This document shows, in pieces, positions 1 to 9,383 of a stretch of 53,358 nucleotides of DNA. Position 1 is the first letter of the stretch. Each line of letters opens with the position of its first letter. A model generated the notes under the pieces. That model was not told the origin of the DNA, made no database searches, and worked only from the letters and a program-made list of their open reading frames with translations. Origin of the DNA: Alphaproteobacteria bacterium (lineage in GTDB: Bacteria; Pseudomonadota; Alphaproteobacteria; JAJTHO01; CANGYM01); contig CANGYP010000003.1 of NCBI GenBank assembly GCA_947458235.1, forward strand, positions 1 to 53,358, in the 5' to 3' direction. The translations under genes were made by a program, and so were the position numbers.

Positions 1-137
1 CCCCAGAAAACCTAGCAGCCATCAATGGCTTGGTCGTTCATATCCTCAATAAAACCTTCGGAAAATTCACCGAAGGCATCCAAATCTTCCAACGAAAAAC
101 CCACAAAGCCATCCAAACCTTAACGAAAGTTTATTGA
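1..137 (+). CDS. C-terminal end of an unidentified protein
   Basis: An open frame enters from the left edge (first full codon at base 3) and stops with TGA at 135-137. It gives 44 visible residues rich in Lys, Thr, Gln and hydrophobics, ending in LTKVY. The gene lies 88 bases upstream of coxC on the same strand. In many alphaproteobacteria this position is held by the Cox assembly factor ctaG, but these residues do not look like its C terminus. The spacing of basic and hydrophobic residues suggests an amphipathic helix, as in phasin-like proteins, but that is a guess. No function is assigned. Confidence 0.5.
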   Translation, partial: PENLAAINGLVVHILNKTFGKFTEGIQIFQRKTHKAIQTLTKVY

Positions 138-225
138 ATGACCCTGCACGATAATGTCTCCATCTTTACATCCTGTTTGTTTTATGAAACTAGTTTAGGG
201 AAACAAACGACAAAGAGGTTTTGTC

Positions 226-999
226 ATGGCACATCAAAAACACCCCTATCATTTGGTGGATCCCAGTCCTTGGCCATTACTGGCGTCGCTGGCGGCGGGG
301 GCTTTGGCTGTGGGGGCCTTGTTGTTTTTTAAGGGGATAACGTCCCTTGGCCTGTGGCTGGGCCTGTTGTGTGTATTGGTATGTATGTACGGTTGGTGGC
401 GCAGCGTTATAAAAGAGGCCAACACCCCTGGCATCCATAATCCTGTGGTGCAAACGGGTCTGCGGTACGGGGTGGTTTTGTTTATTGCCTCTGAGGTGAT
501 GTTTTTTGTGGCCTTTTTTTGGGCGTATTTCAATGCTCGCTTGTTTCCAGTGGGGGGTGTTTGGCCGCCCCAAGGCATTGTGCCGCTGGATCCCATGTCT
601 TTACCATTTTTGAACACCTTGATTCTGTTGCTTTCGGGGACCACGGTGACGTGGGCTCACCATGCGTTGCTGCATGGGGACCGTCAGGGCCTGCGTCAGG
701 GGTTGCTGTATACGGTTTTGTTGGGAACATTGTTTTTGGGCTTGCAGGCCTATGAATACAGTCACGCGTCTTTTGGGTTCCGCGAGGGGATTTATGCATC
801 GAATTTTTATATGGCCACGGGGTTTCACGGGTTCCACGTATTGATTGGAACATTATTTTTGCTGGTGTGTTATCTGCGGGCGCGTTCGGGCCAGTTTACG
901 GAAAAACAGCATGTGGGGTTCGAGGCCGCCGCGTGGTACTGGCACTTTGTGGACGTGGTCTGGCTGTTTCTGTTTGCGTCGGTATATTTGGGTGGCTAA
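226..999 (+). CDS. coxC: Cytochrome c oxidase subunit III
   Basis: Subunit III of the aa3-type haem-copper oxidase in the inner membrane, 257 residues, the normal length for bacterial CoxC. It starts [17 protein letters not shown], the family's N-terminal signature, has about seven membrane segments, and ends with the conserved [11 protein letters not shown] helix. An AGAGG ribosome site precedes the ATG. Subunit III stabilises the catalytic core and the proton-uptake path. The downstream order DUF983-SURF1 is the usual alphaproteobacterial cox layout; subunits I and II are not in the window. The identification is firm. Confidence 0.97.
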   Translation: MAHQKHPYHLVDPSPWPLLASLAAGALAVGALLFFKGITSLGLWLGLLCVLVCMYGWWRSVIKEANTPGIHNPVVQTGLRYGVVLFIASEVMFFVAFFWAYFNARLFPVGGVWPPQGIVPLDPMSLPFLNTLILLLSGTTVTWAHHALLHGDRQGLRQGLLYTVLLGTLFLGLQAYEYSHASFGFREGIYASNFYMATGFHGFHVLIGTLFLLVCYLRARSGQFTEKQHVGFEAAAWYWHFVDVVWLFLFASVYLGG

Positions 1000-1351
1000 G
1001 GAAGCGGCGTCTTTTTTGCGTACGGTGTGCAGGGGAACGTGTCCCCGCTGTGGTGTGGGGGCTGTGTATGAGCGGTTTTTCTCGCTAAAGCCTGCCTGTC
1101 CCGCCTGTGATCTGGATTTGCGGGGGCATGATATGGGGGATGGGCCTGTGTATGTGATTTTGTCGGTGCTCTGTCTTTTGGTGCCGTTGGGGGCCTTGTT
1201 CGTGGAGTTTCGGTATCAGCCGCCCCTGTGGATTCACGGGATTGTGTGGCCTGTGGTGGTTTTGGGCCTGATCTTGGCCCTGCTTCGGCCCGTCAAATCG
1301 GCTTATTTGCATCAACAGTACTGTCATCGCTCTTTGAAAGAAAACGATTAA
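992..1351 (+). CDS. DUF983 family membrane protein
   Basis: Small membrane protein of about 119 residues, a usual DUF983 length. It has two CxxC pairs (CPRC and CPAC) near the N terminus, separated by about 20 residues, then two hydrophobic helices. The frame is open further upstream inside coxC, but a GTG at 992 overlapping the coxC stop by 8 bases gives a protein of family size; a GTG at 1025 is an alternative. DUF983 genes often sit between coxC and SURF1 in alphaproteobacteria, which hints at a part in oxidase maturation or metal handling. That role is inferred from context only. Confidence 0.8.
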   Translation: MAKEAASFLRTVCRGTCPRCGVGAVYERFFSLKPACPACDLDLRGHDMGDGPVYVILSVLCLLVPLGALFVEFRYQPPLWIHGIVWPVVVLGLILALLRPVKSAYLHQQYCHRSLKEND

Positions 1352-1369
1352 ACTGAAAGGGATTCCGTC

Positions 1370-2092
1370 ATGCGCTGGGTCAAGCCCCTGTTGTTTTGGG
1401 CTGTTGTGCTTAGTATTCAGGGAACGCTGATGGGCTTAAGCCACTGGCAGTGGCAACGCTTGTCGTGGAAGGAAGACGCCATCTCCCTGAGAGACGCCAG
1501 ATGGTTTTCCTCCGTCATTCCACTAGAGCAAGCCCTTTCCCAAAGCCGTATGACCCCAGACTGGTTGAACGTCAGGGTGTGTGGCCAAGTTATACCCCAA
1601 ACGTATGCCAAGGTTTCTTATGTGGCGGGTCTGCCCAAGGCGGCATTTTCTCTGGTCGTGCCGATGAAGGCAGATTTAGGACTGTTGGGAAAGCGAAACG
1701 TTCTTTTGGATGTCGGATATATTTATTTTGATGAAGAAATGAAATCGATGCCCCACAAAGTACCAGAGAAAACCACAACAAAACAATGCTTTTCTGGCCA
1801 TATTCTGCCCGTGTCCCACGCGTGGGGCGGGGGGATGGGCGGGAAAGTGCAAGGGGACGTGTATTCTTATTTCGATATCGACACAATAGCACATCGTTGG
1901 GCGATGGAGCCTTTTATGCCGTGGGTGGTGCGGCTGGATCAGCCGGAGGTGTTGATGGAGGGGCCTATTAAGGCCTATCCCAACACCCCGCCAGAATTGC
2001 GGAATGCTCATTTGGGCTATGCATTGACGTGGATGGCTTTGGCGGTGATTTGGCCCGTGATGGTGTGGCTGCGTCTTAAAAAAAAGCGATAA
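1370..2092 (+). CDS. SURF1 family cytochrome oxidase assembly protein
   Basis: Inner-membrane assembly factor for cytochrome c oxidase, linked to haem a insertion into subunit I. The 240 residues show the family plan: an N-terminal membrane helix (about 8-25) followed by HWQWQRLSWK, which matches the LGxWQxxRxxWK family motif, a periplasmic domain, and a C-terminal membrane helix ending in a basic tail. The gene is 18 bases after DUF983 and is probably co-transcribed with coxC. It has normal length and no visible defects. Confidence 0.93.
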   Translation: MRWVKPLLFWAVVLSIQGTLMGLSHWQWQRLSWKEDAISLRDARWFSSVIPLEQALSQSRMTPDWLNVRVCGQVIPQTYAKVSYVAGLPKAAFSLVVPMKADLGLLGKRNVLLDVGYIYFDEEMKSMPHKVPEKTTTKQCFSGHILPVSHAWGGGMGGKVQGDVYSYFDIDTIAHRWAMEPFMPWVVRLDQPEVLMEGPIKAYPNTPPELRNAHLGYALTWMALAVIWPVMVWLRLKKKR

Positions 2093-2143
2093 ATACGGTG
2101 AAAATCCCTAAAAACAGGCTAAAAATACCTAAAAAAAGATTCA

Positions 2144-2182
2144 TTGACAAACGCCCCACAAAACGACACCTTAGGGACTAAA
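2144..2182 (+). promoter_or_regulatory. Possible promoter of tRNA-Ser
   Basis: A perfect TTGACA lies at 2144-2149, about 34 bases before the tRNA. The -10 region 17 bases further (about 2167-2172) is a poor match to TATAAT. The call rests on the -35 box and on position alone. Confidence 0.35.
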
Positions 2183-2275
2183 GGAGCGATGGGTGAGTGG
2201 CTGAAACCAACGGTTTGCTAAACCGTCGTACGGGCTTTACCCGTACCGAGGGTTCGAATCCCTCTCGCTCCGCCA
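2183..2275 (+). tRNA. tRNA-Ser (anticodon GCU)
   Basis: A 93-base class II tRNA with encoded CCA. The acceptor stem GGAGCGA pairs with TCGCTCC. The anticodon stem ACGGT/ACCGT encloses the loop TTGCTAA, giving anticodon GCT for AGC/AGU codons. There is a long variable arm (GTACGGG...CCCGTAC) and a GGTTCGAATCC T-arm. It sits between SURF1 and a small exported protein, interrupting the usual SURF1-ispH order. Confidence 0.96.
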
Positions 2276-2324
2276 TGATTCTCTCCGAATGCTTTTTGAG
2301 CCGTAGTTAAGTGTTAGGTGTCTA

Positions 2325-2669
2325 ATGAGATTTAAGCATCAATTTATATTGATATTTTTGGTCCTTGTTGTTGTAGGATCGGCAACAGCAAAAACTGAAA
2401 ATAAAGCTGAGGACACCCTTGACCCGCGTTGGGTTTTGGCTGTTGCAAAAAACACTGGGTCTTGTGGCATCATGCAGGAGATGATTTCCTTTCAGCAGAA
2501 AACAAAAATGCAAGGCGGAGATGATTTTGTGACGAGGTTTTTGCAAACGGAATCTGCCCGTCGGGGTATCGCCGTTAACCAGATGTTCGATGAATGCAAC
2601 GATTCGATTGCCAAATATGGAGACTTATGGCAATTTATGGACCCACAAGCCCAACAGACAAGGCCATAA
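2325..2669 (+). CDS. Small exported protein of unknown function
   Basis: A 114-residue protein with a clear signal peptide: basic MRFKHQ, a hydrophobic core FILIFLVLVVVG, and a likely cut after SATA. The mature part is about 90 residues, with two cysteines (in GSCGIMQEM and DECNDS) that could form a disulfide. It is predicted periplasmic or secreted. The gene begins 49 bases after tRNA-Ser and its base composition looks more A+T-rich than its neighbours, so it may be an insertion beside the tRNA. No family is recognised. Confidence 0.65.
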   Translation: MRFKHQFILIFLVLVVVGSATAKTENKAEDTLDPRWVLAVAKNTGSCGIMQEMISFQQKTKMQGGDDFVTRFLQTESARRGIAVNQMFDECNDSIAKYGDLWQFMDPQAQQTRP

Positions 2670-2722
2670 GGAGGCTTTTGGTTTTTGCAGGAAAGCGTTG
2701 TCTATTTTGAGTGTTCCTGAAT

Positions 2723-2732
2723 CCCCCCCCCC
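2723..2732. repeat. Poly-C tract (C10) upstream of ispH
   Basis: Ten cytosines lie between the small exported gene and ispH, about 52 bases before the chosen ispH start. The position would allow an effect on promoter or leader spacing if the tract changes length. Long C/G runs are common in this sequence, so it may have no role. Confidence 0.5.
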
Positions 2733-2784
2733 AACATTTTTGGGTTGCCAAAGAGCCCCGCTGCGCTATACCTGAGGGTGTGTT

Positions 2785-3756
2785 GTGTTTAAAAGGGACC
2801 TCATGCTGCCCAAACCATCGTTGACCGTGCTGATGGCCAGCCCGCGCGGGTTTTGTGCGGGGGTGGATCGGGCCATTTTGATCGTGGAGCGGGCGCTGGA
2901 AAAATACGGTCCCCCCGTGTATGTGCGTCACGAAATTGTCCATAATCGCCATGTGGTTCAGTCTCTCAGAGACAAAGGCGCTGTTTTTGTGGATGATTTG
3001 CAGGACATTCCCACGGATCGCCCCGTGGTGTTTTCCGCCCATGGCGTGTCAAAGGCCGTGGTGGGGGAGGCTGAGGACAAGGCGCTGTTTACGCTGGATG
3101 CCACCTGCCCCTTGGTGTCCAAAGTCCATCACGAGGTTCTGCGGTGGCATAGCAAGGGCCATCACATCATTTTTATCGGGCACCGCGGCCATCCTGAGGT
3201 TGAGGGCACCATGGGACAGGTGCCGTCGGGGGCCATGACTTTGGTGGAAACCGTGGCGGACGTGGCGGCGCTAAAAGTATTCCAAGATACTCCTGTGGCA
3301 TACGCGACGCAAACCACGTTATCAGTGGATGAGACCACGGCCATTGTGGCCGCGCTGAAGGCCCACTATCCCCACCTGCAGGGCCCGAAAAAAGAAGATA
3401 TTTGCTATGCCACCACCAATCGGCAAGAGGCCGTGAAGCGTCTGGCCCCCCTTTGTGATATATTTCTTGTGGTGGGCTCCCCCAACTCGTCCAATTCCCG
3501 CCAACTGGTGCAGGTGGCCATGGATTACGGCTGCCCCCGCGCGGTGTTGCTGGATGCGCCGGATCCTCTGTCTCGGCTACCTTTGGCGGGGGGTATGACC
3601 GTGGGTCTAACCGCAGGGGCCTCCGCCCCCGAATCGTTGGTTCAGGACATACTGAATGCCCTGCAGGATCATTTCTCTGTGGAAACAAAAGAAGAAAACG
3701 GTATGTCTGAAGGGGTCTCTTTTCGCCTGCCGGTCATACTTGAGGGGAATGACTAA
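2785..3756 (+). CDS. ispH: 4-hydroxy-3-methylbut-2-enyl diphosphate reductase
   Basis: Last enzyme of the MEP isoprenoid pathway; reduces HMBPP to IPP and DMAPP using a [4Fe-4S] cluster. The three cluster cysteines are visible at about 24 (PRGFCAGVDRA), 108 (DATCPLVSK) and 207 (EDICYATTNRQ). Histidine motifs EIVHNRHVV, SAHGVSK and GHRGHPEV and the SSNSRQL motif are also present. The 323-residue length is normal. The start is GTG at 2785 behind GAGGG; an ATG at 2803 behind AAGGGA would be equally good. It is followed 2 bases later by thrB, the usual alphaproteobacterial order. Confidence 0.97.
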   Translation: MFKRDLMLPKPSLTVLMASPRGFCAGVDRAILIVERALEKYGPPVYVRHEIVHNRHVVQSLRDKGAVFVDDLQDIPTDRPVVFSAHGVSKAVVGEAEDKALFTLDATCPLVSKVHHEVLRWHSKGHHIIFIGHRGHPEVEGTMGQVPSGAMTLVETVADVAALKVFQDTPVAYATQTTLSVDETTAIVAALKAHYPHLQGPKKEDICYATTNRQEAVKRLAPLCDIFLVVGSPNSSNSRQLVQVAMDYGCPRAVLLDAPDPLSRLPLAGGMTVGLTAGASAPESLVQDILNALQDHFSVETKEENGMSEGVSFRLPVILEGND

Positions 3757-3758
3757 GG

Positions 3759-4724
3759 ATGGCGGTATTTACAAGTCTTTCTAGGAATGACTTTGACTTG
3801 GTATCTCAAGTATGGCCAATAGGCATTATAGAGAAATACCAAGGAATGACCTCTGGCGTTGAGAACACAACCTACCGAGTTTGCTCTAGTATGTCTAAGT
3901 ATATCCTCACATTGATTGAAAAAAGGACGCGGGCAGACGATCTAAAGTATTTCTCAGAGCTCCAAAGGTATTTCTTTTTGCGGGGCATACCGTGTCCGAC
4001 GGTTGTTTTGACGGCGCATCAGGAAAACTATCAAAACATACTTGGTCTGCCCGCTGTTTTGACGACGTTTTTATCGGGGCAGGCGTTGGATAGCCCCAAC
4101 CAAGAAGCCTGCGCCCAGATGGGGGCTTTGCTGGGCAAGATGCATGGTGTTCAGGGGGATTTCCCGCTGCGCAAAGACAATCCTGTTTCTTTGGCCGCGC
4201 TGGGGGATATCTGGCAAAAATGCACGCAGGCGTCGGAATTTGTGCCAGAGACTTGGGCAGACCTGCACGAGGAATTGCTGTTACAGCAGGGGCGAGCGGC
4301 TCACCACCCTCTGCCCCAAGGTACCATCCATGCCGATGCCTTTCCAGACAATGTCTTTTTTGATGAAAAAGGGCAGATTTGCGGCATTATCGACTGGTAT
4401 TTCGCGTGTTATGATGCTCTGCTCTATGATGTGGCTTTGACCCTTGTAGGGTGGTGTTATGATGCAGCGGGTCAGTGGCGCCCAGAGTGGGCGGGGGCTT
4501 TTCTGCGGGCCTATTTGCGGGCGTTTCCTCTGGGGGCTTTTGAGGATACCGATTTGCGTTGGATGCTGCGCCGCGCCTGTGTACGGATTGCCATCACGCG
4601 CCTTTATGATGCCCTGTATCCCCGTGCGGACGGGCTGGTGGTGCCCAAAAGTCCTGTGGATTTTTTGCGGCATTTGCACCATCATCGTTTGGGCTTGCCG
4701 TTGTATCAGGGGTCTTTGTCATGA
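3759..4724 (+). CDS. thrB: Homoserine kinase (phosphotransferase-fold type)
   Basis: Phosphorylates homoserine to O-phosphohomoserine for threonine synthesis. It belongs to the aminoglycoside-phosphotransferase fold used by alphaproteobacteria, not the GHMP fold of enterics. Visible marks are GVENTTYRV (nucleotide loop), [11 protein letters not shown] (catalytic loop with Asp and Asn) and [11 protein letters not shown] (metal-binding Asp). The length of 321 residues is normal. It lies between ispH and rnhA and overlaps rnhA by 4 bases. thrC follows at 7372. The first 250 bases look more A+T-rich than the rest of the gene. Confidence 0.95.
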   Translation: MAVFTSLSRNDFDLVSQVWPIGIIEKYQGMTSGVENTTYRVCSSMSKYILTLIEKRTRADDLKYFSELQRYFFLRGIPCPTVVLTAHQENYQNILGLPAVLTTFLSGQALDSPNQEACAQMGALLGKMHGVQGDFPLRKDNPVSLAALGDIWQKCTQASEFVPETWADLHEELLLQQGRAAHHPLPQGTIHADAFPDNVFFDEKGQICGIIDWYFACYDALLYDVALTLVGWCYDAAGQWRPEWAGAFLRAYLRAFPLGAFEDTDLRWMLRRACVRIAITRLYDALYPRADGLVVPKSPVDFLRHLHHHRLGLPLYQGSLS

Positions 4725-5164
4725 CGCCCCCCCAAGTGAGCCTTTACACGGACGGCGCCTGTTCTGGTAACCCTGGGCCTGGGGGCTGGGGTGCGTTGCT
4801 GACCATGGGCCCTCACGAAAAAGAACTCTCTGGGGCCGAAGCCCACACCACCAACAACCGCATGGAAATGATGGCGGCGATTCAAGGGCTTAGGGCTTTG
4901 AAAAATCCGTGTCAGGTGGATCTTTACACCGACAGCCAGTATCTTCGGGATGGGATCACCAAATGGATTGTGGGATGGAAAAAAAATGGTTGGAAAACAG
5001 CGGACAAAAAACCTGTGAAAAACGAGGATCTGTGGCGCCTGTTGGAGGATCTTGGGCGAATTCATGACATACGCTGGCACTGGGTAAGGGGTCACAATGG
5101 CCACCCCGAAAACGAACGCGTGGATCTGTTGGCCAGATCTGCCATTTTAACTTTAAAATCATGA
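4721..5164 (+). CDS. rnhA: Ribonuclease HI
   Basis: Degrades the RNA strand of RNA-DNA hybrids in the cytoplasm. The 147 residues carry the DEDD site: Asp in [13 protein letters not shown], Glu in [10 protein letters not shown], Asp in DLYTDSQYL and Asp in NERVDLLAR. The [12 protein letters not shown] segment with the catalytic-loop histidine is present. The start overlaps the thrB stop (ATGA), and the stop overlaps the next gene the same way, which points to translational coupling. Confidence 0.97.
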   Translation: MTPPQVSLYTDGACSGNPGPGGWGALLTMGPHEKELSGAEAHTTNNRMEMMAAIQGLRALKNPCQVDLYTDSQYLRDGITKWIVGWKKNGWKTADKKPVKNEDLWRLLEDLGRIHDIRWHWVRGHNGHPENERVDLLARSAILTLKS

Positions 5165-6381
5165 CGTTGCGCCATTGGATATACTTAGGAATACTCGGGT
5201 TCTCCAGTGGGTTGCCCTTTATGGTGACGGGCATGACTCTGTCGGCGCGCTTGACGGATGCGGGCCTTTCGTTGCAGACGCTGGGTCTGTTTGCTTTGGT
5301 CGGGATGCCCTACGCGCTGAAGGTTTTATGGGCCCCCTGCATTGAAAATGTCCCCTTGCCCTTTTTGGCGTCGCGGTTGGGACAACGGCGATCGTGGGCC
5401 GTTTTGGCCCAGATGGGGATTCTGTTGATGTATGCAGCCATGGCCTTTATCGGGCCTGAGTCCAACATTGTGATGTTTGCAACGCTTTGTTTTGGTTTGA
5501 CGTTTTTTTCGGCTACACAGGATGTGGCACTGGATGGTTACCGCATTGCGTGGCTGGAGACGCAACATCAGGCCTGGGGCGCCGGCATTTTTGTGAATTG
5601 TTATCGTCTGGCGTTGATGGTGTCGGGGGCTGGGGCCGTGATGACCTCGGACGTTGTGGGGTGGTTTTGGGTGATGCTGGGTTTGATGGTGTTTCAGGCT
5701 TTGGGTGTGGCGGCGATTCTGGCGCTGGGGCCCCAAGATGTTTCCCCCAATCCCCGCCAAGGCTCTTGGGTTTTTTGGGCCTTTTTGAGGCCTCTGCAGG
5801 GCCTGAAACGTCATCAACACTGGGCCGCTTTTTTGGCCATCGTGCTGACGTTTCGCCTGCCAGATGCGTACTTGGCGTCTATGAATTACCGTTTTTTGTA
5901 TGATACGGGGTTTTCTAAAACTCAGATTGCCAGTGTGGTGCAAATTTATGGTCTGTCGGCGGCGTTTGTGGGCGGTGCGTTGGGAGGGATGATGATGCAG
6001 CGATTGGGGCTTTATCGTGCTTTGGTGGTGGCGGCAGTGCTGCAAATGGTTTCTAACCTCAGTTACGCGTGGATTGATGGTCCGTTTTTGTCTCAGTTGA
6101 TGGTTGTGATGACTATAGAGGAATTGACTGGTGGCATAGCAACGGCCTCATTTCTGGGATTTTTGGCCCTATTGTGTCAAAAAGATGTGGCGGCCACGCA
6201 GTATGCGTTGCTGACGTCGTTGGTGGCGTTGACGCGGATGGTTGTGTCCTCAACCTCGGGGGTCGTGGCGGCCGCGTTGGGGTGGGATGCTTTTTTTGTG
6301 GCTTCGGCGCTGATGGGATTGGTGGGTTTGGGGCTGGTGGTGGCGGTGCGTCCTGTTTTTGCGCGCTTGATGGGGGATTGA
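5161..6381 (+). CDS. AmpG-like major facilitator permease
   Basis: Polytopic inner-membrane transporter of 406 residues with about 12 hydrophobic segments. The N terminus [19 protein letters not shown] and the following [15 protein letters not shown] match the AmpG/muropeptide permease family; [10 protein letters not shown]-like spacing is seen in [13 protein letters not shown]. AmpG imports anhydro-muropeptides for cell-wall recycling. That substrate is inferred from the family and could differ. It overlaps rnhA by 4 bases. Confidence 0.85.
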   Translation: MTLRHWIYLGILGFSSGLPFMVTGMTLSARLTDAGLSLQTLGLFALVGMPYALKVLWAPCIENVPLPFLASRLGQRRSWAVLAQMGILLMYAAMAFIGPESNIVMFATLCFGLTFFSATQDVALDGYRIAWLETQHQAWGAGIFVNCYRLALMVSGAGAVMTSDVVGWFWVMLGLMVFQALGVAAILALGPQDVSPNPRQGSWVFWAFLRPLQGLKRHQHWAAFLAIVLTFRLPDAYLASMNYRFLYDTGFSKTQIASVVQIYGLSAAFVGGALGGMMMQRLGLYRALVVAAVLQMVSNLSYAWIDGPFLSQLMVVMTIEELTGGIATASFLGFLALLCQKDVAATQYALLTSLVALTRMVVSSTSGVVAAALGWDAFFVASALMGLVGLGLVVAVRPVFARLMGD

Positions 6382-6412
6382 CCCCTGAGAAGGGGCGGGT
6401 TACAGTGGGGAC

Positions 6413-7066
6413 ATGAGTCAGATTTACCGCCTTCTTCCTCCCACCGTTACCAAAGCCGTTCTCTTCCTGCACGGCGTTGGGGCTAATGGTCAGGACTTGC
6501 TGGGGCTTTCGTCTTTTTTGCAGCCAGCTTTGCCGTCAACCGTGGCGTATGTTGCGCCAGATGGTTTTGATCTTTATGATATGTTGCCTGTGGGGATGGT
6601 GGCGGAAAGCTATCAATGGTTTTCCCTCAAAGACCGCTCACCCCCTGTGTTATCCGTGGAGGTTGACCGCGCCGCAGTGCGTTTTCAGGACCTGTTTGAG
6701 GAGATACGCGATAGCCTTGCTTTGGACTATAGAGATATTATTTTGGTGGGGTTTTCGCAGGGCACGATGCTGGCCATAACGGCGGCCCTTCAGTTGCCAT
6801 CGCCCGTTGCGGGTGTGGTGGGGTTTTCGGGGGCGTTTATGCCCCCATCTTTGGTGCGAAGTCATCCCCCTTTTTGTCTGATTCATGGAAAGCAGGACGA
6901 AGTCATACCTAGTTATGCCACCCAAAAGGCTGCTGAAGGTCTGAAGCAACGGGGATGCCGTGTGGACTATTTTATCGATGATTATTTGGGCCATTCCATC
7001 GATGAGAAAGGCATACAAAGGATGATAAAGTATGCCTCCCAGTGGTTTCAGCCCCTTTCGGCTTAA
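6413..7066 (+). CDS. Carboxylesterase/phospholipase family alpha/beta hydrolase
   Basis: Serine hydrolase of 217 residues in the YpfH/carboxylesterase 2 family. The catalytic triad can be read as Ser115 (GFSQG), Asp162 (GKQDEVIP) and His194 (YLGHSID). The oxyanion region FLHGVGANGQDLLG is at residues 18-31. There is no signal peptide, so it is cytoplasmic. It hydrolyses short acyl esters or lysophospholipids in family members; the true substrate is unknown. It starts 31 bases after the AmpG-like gene. Confidence 0.88.
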   Translation: MSQIYRLLPPTVTKAVLFLHGVGANGQDLLGLSSFLQPALPSTVAYVAPDGFDLYDMLPVGMVAESYQWFSLKDRSPPVLSVEVDRAAVRFQDLFEEIRDSLALDYRDIILVGFSQGTMLAITAALQLPSPVAGVVGFSGAFMPPSLVRSHPPFCLIHGKQDEVIPSYATQKAAEGLKQRGCRVDYFIDDYLGHSIDEKGIQRMIKYASQWFQPLSA

Positions 7067-7371
7067 AGGTTAATGATGCAAAGGGATGCTAAGTGTTTCA
7101 GGGGCGTTTTTTTTTCAAAAATCCCCTCAAAAACCATTGCATTTTCTTCACATTTGCTGTGTAATTTCTTTTGTTGCCCTTGCGCGAAAGGCTTGGCGAT
7201 TCCTAGAAAAAAATATTTATTGCCGTATTTGACTATTTTTTTTCTAAAAAACAAGAATTTTTCTTCCAAAATCATAGTTTTTTTTAAGGACTTTTTAGGG
7301 TCAAGTCGGGGGTTTTTGCGCGCCCTTAACGAGTCTCCACCATTCCAACATCGAAACAAAATGGAGTTATT
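7067..7371. other. A+T-rich intergenic region with an inverted repeat
   Basis: About 305 bases without a convincing gene. Frames on both strands encode only low-complexity Lys/Phe/Asn-rich peptides. It contains an imperfect A/T inverted repeat at 7204-7215 and 7234-7246 (TAGAAAAAAATA against TATTTTTTTTCTA, one extra T) with an 18-base gap, and further runs of T at about 7110 and 7280. It probably holds the end of the upstream transcript and the thrC promoter. A CTCC at about 7336 could pair with the GGAG before the thrC start. Confidence 0.55.
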
Positions 7372-8769
7372 ATGCGTTATGTAAGCACGCGCGGCCTTGC
7401 TCCCACGCTTTCTTTTTCTGAGGTGGTGTTTGCTGGCCTTGCCGAGGATGGTGGACTGTATGTCCCCGAAGACTATCCCGTTATGTCTTTGCAGGAATGG
7501 CATCGTTTGCGGGGCAAGCCTTATGCCGAGGTGGCCTTTGCTATCATGCGGCCCTTTATGCATCAGGCTTTCGATGATGCCACCTTGCGGGGGATGATTG
7601 AGCGAGCATATAGCGGATTTTCCCAGCCAGACAACATCACGCCGCTGATTCAGGTGGGGCCAGAAGATTGGATTTTGGAATTATTCCACGGTCCAACATT
7701 AGCTTTTAAAGATTATGCCATGCAGATGCTGGCCCAGATTTTTGAGGGGCTTTTGGCCCAGCAGCATCGTCCCTTGACCATTGTGGGTGCGACATCAGGG
7801 GATACGGGGTCTGCAGCGTTGCATGCATGCCGAGAGATTCAGGGGGCACAGGTCTTTATTTTGCATCCTCATGGGCGGGTGTCCGAGGTCCAACGAAAAC
7901 AAATGACCACCATCATCGCCCCCCATATCCGCAACATCGCCTTGCAGGGAACCTTTGATGATTGTCAGGCCATGGTCAAGCAGCTTTTTCAGGATTCAGA
8001 GGCCCGAAAAAACTGGGGGTTGACGGCGGTAAATTCCATAAATTGGGCCCGCATTTTGCCGCAGGTGGTGTATTATGCTTACGCCGCCTTGGCGCTAGGC
8101 GCCCCAGAGCGCAAGGTGTCCTTTACTGTGCCCACGGGCAATTTTGGCAATATGTTTGCTTGTTTTGTGGCCCAAAAGATGGGCCTGCCTTTGGGGCGCT
8201 GTGTGGTGGCCAGCAACAGAAACAACATTTTAACCCGCTTTTTTCAAACGGGTGTGATGCATGCGCGGGCAGTGGAGGCCTCCGTCAGCCCCAGTATGGA
8301 CATTCAAGTCTCCAGCAATTTTGAAAGGATGCTGTTTGAAATTCAATCCAGAAGCGCAACGATAGTTAAAAATCAAATGGATAGCTTTAAAAAAACGGGA
8401 GAATTCTCTGTGGATTCGGGGGCTTTGGCGGCGTTAAGGGAACATTATGATGCTTTTGACGCAACAGACGCTCAAACGGCCGATATGATTTTGATCATGG
8501 AACAAAAAACCGGATATCTGTGCGATCCACATACAGCCGTAGGGTGCGCGGCGGTGCGTCGTTGGCGCAAATTAGGCGGGGCTGGGGTTATGGTCGCTCT
8601 AGCGTGTGCCCATCCGTCAAAGTTTGACGCGGTCGTGCAGGGTGCTACGGGTAAACCTGTTGTTGTGCCAGAGCGTTTAAAGCAAACTCTGCTCGCCCCC
8701 GAAAAGGTTAACGTTTTGGCTAATGATTTTGGTGTCGTGCGGGATTTTATCGCCGCATCCCGTCGTTGA
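7372..8769 (+). CDS. thrC: Threonine synthase
   Basis: PLP enzyme that converts O-phosphohomoserine to threonine, the last step after thrB. The protein is 465 residues, the long type used in proteobacteria. The N terminus MRYVSTRG is typical. The PLP lysine is Lys113 in GPTLAFKDYAMQ, and the phosphate loop is GATSGDTGSAALHA. The PTGNFGNMFA segment follows at about 260. GGAG sits before the ATG. The gene is separated from thrB by rnhA, a permease and an esterase. Confidence 0.96.
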   Translation: MRYVSTRGLAPTLSFSEVVFAGLAEDGGLYVPEDYPVMSLQEWHRLRGKPYAEVAFAIMRPFMHQAFDDATLRGMIERAYSGFSQPDNITPLIQVGPEDWILELFHGPTLAFKDYAMQMLAQIFEGLLAQQHRPLTIVGATSGDTGSAALHACREIQGAQVFILHPHGRVSEVQRKQMTTIIAPHIRNIALQGTFDDCQAMVKQLFQDSEARKNWGLTAVNSINWARILPQVVYYAYAALALGAPERKVSFTVPTGNFGNMFACFVAQKMGLPLGRCVVASNRNNILTRFFQTGVMHARAVEASVSPSMDIQVSSNFERMLFEIQSRSATIVKNQMDSFKKTGEFSVDSGALAALREHYDAFDATDAQTADMILIMEQKTGYLCDPHTAVGCAAVRRWRKLGGAGVMVALACAHPSKFDAVVQGATGKPVVVPERLKQTLLAPEKVNVLANDFGVVRDFIAASRR

Positions 8770-8902
8770 TCATGGATCAGGGGCGTCTGGTTTTTAGGGG
8801 GTGTGTTGAACAATTTTGTCTGTTGGCCTCTTGCCAAGAGAGGGGGAATGGTCTAGAGGTACAGATCCTTATCGGAACTGTTCTTTTGGAGACGAAATAC
8901 CC

Positions 8903-9325
8903 ATGGCCACGCAACGGACCCTTTCTATTATCAAGCCTGACGCTACCCGCCGCAATTTAACGGGGGAAATCAATGCCCGTATCGAAAAATCGGGTCTGCG
9001 TATTGTGGCACAAAAACGAACGGTTTTAAGCCGTGCCCAAGTAGAGACCTTTTACGCTGCCCACAAAGATCGTGCGTTTTTCCCAGATTTGTGTGCGTTT
9101 ATGGCTTCAGGTCCTGTGGTGATTCAGGTTCTGGAGGGGGCAGAAGCTGTCAAAAAATACAGGGCCTTGATGGGGGCCACCAATCCCTCTCAAGCGGACC
9201 TTGGGACCCTAAGACGGGATTTTGCTGAGTCCATCGAGGCGAATTCTGTTCATGGTAGCGATTCCGAGGAGGCTGCTCATGAAGAAATTGCCTTTTTCTT
9301 TGCCAAAATGGACATTGTTGGCTAA
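8903..9325 (+). CDS. ndk: Nucleoside diphosphate kinase
   Basis: Balances NTP and dNTP pools by phosphate transfer through a histidine. The product is 140 residues. It starts [18 protein letters not shown], and the phospho-histidine is His117 in ANSVHGSDS. The frame is open to 8816, but the ATG at 8903 follows GGAG at a good distance and gives the exact family start. It lies between thrC and the lpt genes. Confidence 0.97.
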   Translation: MATQRTLSIIKPDATRRNLTGEINARIEKSGLRIVAQKRTVLSRAQVETFYAAHKDRAFFPDLCAFMASGPVVIQVLEGAEAVKKYRALMGATNPSQADLGTLRRDFAESIEANSVHGSDSEEAAHEEIAFFFAKMDIVG

Positions 9326-9383
9326 GGTTTTTCGGGCGACGTCGTTGCCTTGATGCTCCTCACCCCCAGTTTTGGAAGGGATT

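Noticed and set aside
7067-7371. Overlapping short frames on both strands in the A+T-rich gap.
   Set aside because: They encode low-complexity Lys/Phe/Asn-rich peptides caused by homopolymers, with no ribosome sites.
8770-8902. Short frames between thrC and ndk, including an N-terminal extension of ndk.
   Set aside because: They lack family similarity, and ndk starts exactly at the ATG at 8903 behind GGAG.
9326-9383. A GGGCGAC/GTTGCC hairpin after ndk as a terminator.
   Set aside because: The loop is only three bases, one pair is G-T, and no T-run follows.
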